Shown: in pieces, positions 5,810-6,254 of the stretch | Layout: the number at the start of each line of letters is the position of its first letter | How positions within the stretch are numbered: the first letter of the stretch is position 1 | Origin: Phycisphaeraceae bacterium | GTDB taxonomy: Bacteria; Planctomycetota; Phycisphaerae; Phycisphaerales; Phycisphaeraceae | Assembly (NCBI GenBank): GCA_016763955.1 | Contig: JAESSU010000375.1 | Location: forward strand, 1 to 6,254 | DNA length: 6,254 nt | Reading direction: 5' to 3' | Made by a program: the position numbers and the translations under genes | The notes under the pieces: model-generated | The model's database searches: none | The model's input: the letters and a program-made list of their open reading frames with translations, nothing else | What the model was told of the DNA's origin: nothing

Positions 5810-5818
5810 TGATATGAT
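5810..5818 (+). promoter_or_regulatory. Possible extended -10 promoter for smc
   Basis: TGATATGAT contains TG one base before TATGAT (5813-5818, 5 of 6 match to TATAAT), the extended -10 form. The -35 position (5790-5795, TGGGCG) is poor, as extended -10 promoters tolerate. Transcription would begin near 5825, placing the perfect hairpin at 5827-5845 at the very 5' end of the transcript and giving an smc leader of about 160 nt. Confidence 0.35.
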
Positions 5819-5826
5819 GTTCCAAT

Positions 5827-5862
5827 CTGCGAACAGTGTTCGCAGGGGTGCATGGATGCCCT
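5827..5862 (+). promoter_or_regulatory. Two adjacent hairpins in the smc leader
   Basis: CTGCGAAC (5827-5834) and GTTCGCAG (5838-5845) form a perfect 8-bp stem with loop AGT. Directly after it, GGG, a bulged T, GCA, loop TGGA, TGC and CCT (5846-5862) form a second, weaker hairpin with one G-T pair. No U run follows either, so they do not look like terminators. They may protect the 5' end of the transcript or be part of a structured leader or small RNA. Confidence 0.45.
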
Positions 5863-5899
5863 AAGGTCCCTTGTTAGAGACTGGCGATTCCTATTATTG

Positions 5900-5942
5900 C
5901 ACCTGTTAAATCAGACAATCCAGCAGGTGGATGATCCGCCTG
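5900..5942 (+). promoter_or_regulatory. Mutually exclusive stems upstream of smc
   Basis: CAGGTG (5924-5929) can pair with the upstream CACCTG (5900-5905, loop 18 nt). As CAGGTGG (5924-5930) it can instead pair with the downstream CCGCCTG (5936-5942, loop ATGAT, one U-G pair). Only one pairing can exist at a time, an arrangement like attenuators and translational switches. The structure ends about 28 nt before the smc SD, and neither form covers the SD directly. Confidence 0.35.
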
Positions 5943-5983
5943 TACGCTTATGCGTCAAACTTTTCGACATGGAGGTCGAGCCT

Positions 5984-6254
5984 ATGCGTCTTGCCAAGCT
6001 GACTTTGTGTGGCTTCAAATCATTTGCAGATAAAACCGAAATTGTCTTCGATCAACCTGTCACCGGCATTGTCGGCCCAAATGGTTGTGGTAAGTCCAAT
6101 GTGGTCGATGCGATCAAATGGGTCCTCGGTGAACAGTCTGCCAAAAGCCTCCGCGGTGGGGCGATGATGGATGTCATATTCAATGGCTCCTCCGCTCGCA
6201 AACCCTCAGGCATGGCCTCAGTCACACTTCATTTTGAAAACCCCCTCAACCCCG
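5984..6254 (+). CDS. smc: Chromosome segregation ATPase SMC, N-terminal part (runs off right edge)
   Basis: The first 90 codons are visible. The protein begins [18 protein letters not shown], the hallmark SMC N-terminus. Walker [10 protein letters not shown] follows at 31-39, then [17 protein letters not shown] (42-58, containing the Q-loop Gln51) and the [12 protein letters not shown] stretch (63-74). SMC homodimers form the ATP-driven ring that, with ScpA and ScpB, organises and segregates the chromosome; the nucleotide head is built from this N-terminus and the distant C-terminus. The start is firm: GGAGG at 5971-5975 lies 8 nt before ATG 5984. An in-frame ATG at 5969 overlaps this SD and is unlikely to be used. 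Position 62 is Met where many SMCs carry Glu (MEDVIF), a small deviation outside the Walker motif. A promoter-like site and a structured leader precede the gene, though read-through from the lipoprotein gene is also possible. Confidence 0.95.
   Translation, partial: MRLAKLTLCGFKSFADKTEIVFDQPVTGIVGPNGCGKSNVVDAIKWVLGEQSAKSLRGGAMMDVIFNGSSARKPSGMASVTLHFENPLNP

Noticed and set aside
5747..5983. A 6S, SRP or tmRNA gene in the smc leader
   Set aside because: I looked for the conserved SRP loop, the tmRNA tRNA-like ends and the 6S central-bubble arrangement and could not match any of them.

Overview
The window reads as an accessory-to-core chromosomal stretch of a bacterium. Base composition is moderate, with some gene starts that are not ATG (TTG or GTG). 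My best guess at lineage is Planctomycetota, perhaps Phycisphaerae-like. This rests on a lipoprotein that joins a FlgI-like (flagellar P-ring) domain to HEAT repeats just upstream of smc, and on a YpdA-type flavoprotein carrying GPIG in place of GPCG. It is an inference from gene content and not a proven assignment.

Layout, left to right. Positions 1-53 (minus) hold the first 18 codons of an IS5/IS4-type transposase that runs off the left edge; the end of that insertion sequence must lie somewhere in 54-143. Next is a minus-strand gene (144-752) for a small uncharacterised protein with a faint uracil-DNA-glycosylase-like layout. A 223-bp divergent intergenic region (753-975) holds a perfect DnaA-box 9-mer, a possible sigma70-type promoter, an imperfect palindrome of CGAAT units, and a GC-rich hairpin that overlaps the Shine-Dalgarno (SD) sequence of the next gene. 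A TIM-barrel sugar-phosphate isomerase/epimerase (976-1839) follows, then a six-helix membrane protein (GTG at 1880, end 2551) 40 bp downstream on the same strand, probably in one transcript. Converging on these with only 2 bp between stop codons is a YpdA-family FAD/NADPH oxidoreductase (2554-3603, minus).

After a 247-bp divergent intergenic region comes the FlgI-like/HEAT lipoprotein, which I start at TTG 3851 because a near-perfect SD precedes it and a lipoprotein signal peptide begins there. A 237-bp structured leader (5747-5983) with an extended -10 promoter and several hairpins, two of them mutually exclusive, precedes the 5' end of smc (5984 to the right edge).

No single pathway joins these genes. 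The likely transcription units are: (a) the UDG-like gene alone; (b) isomerase plus membrane protein; (c) the YpdA-like gene alone; (d) the FlgI-like lipoprotein, possibly reading through into smc; (e) smc from its own promoter. The least ordinary items are the FlgI-HEAT lipoprotein, the smc leader, and the possible frameshift at the start of the membrane protein gene. I found no CRISPR array, tRNA, rRNA or defence system.
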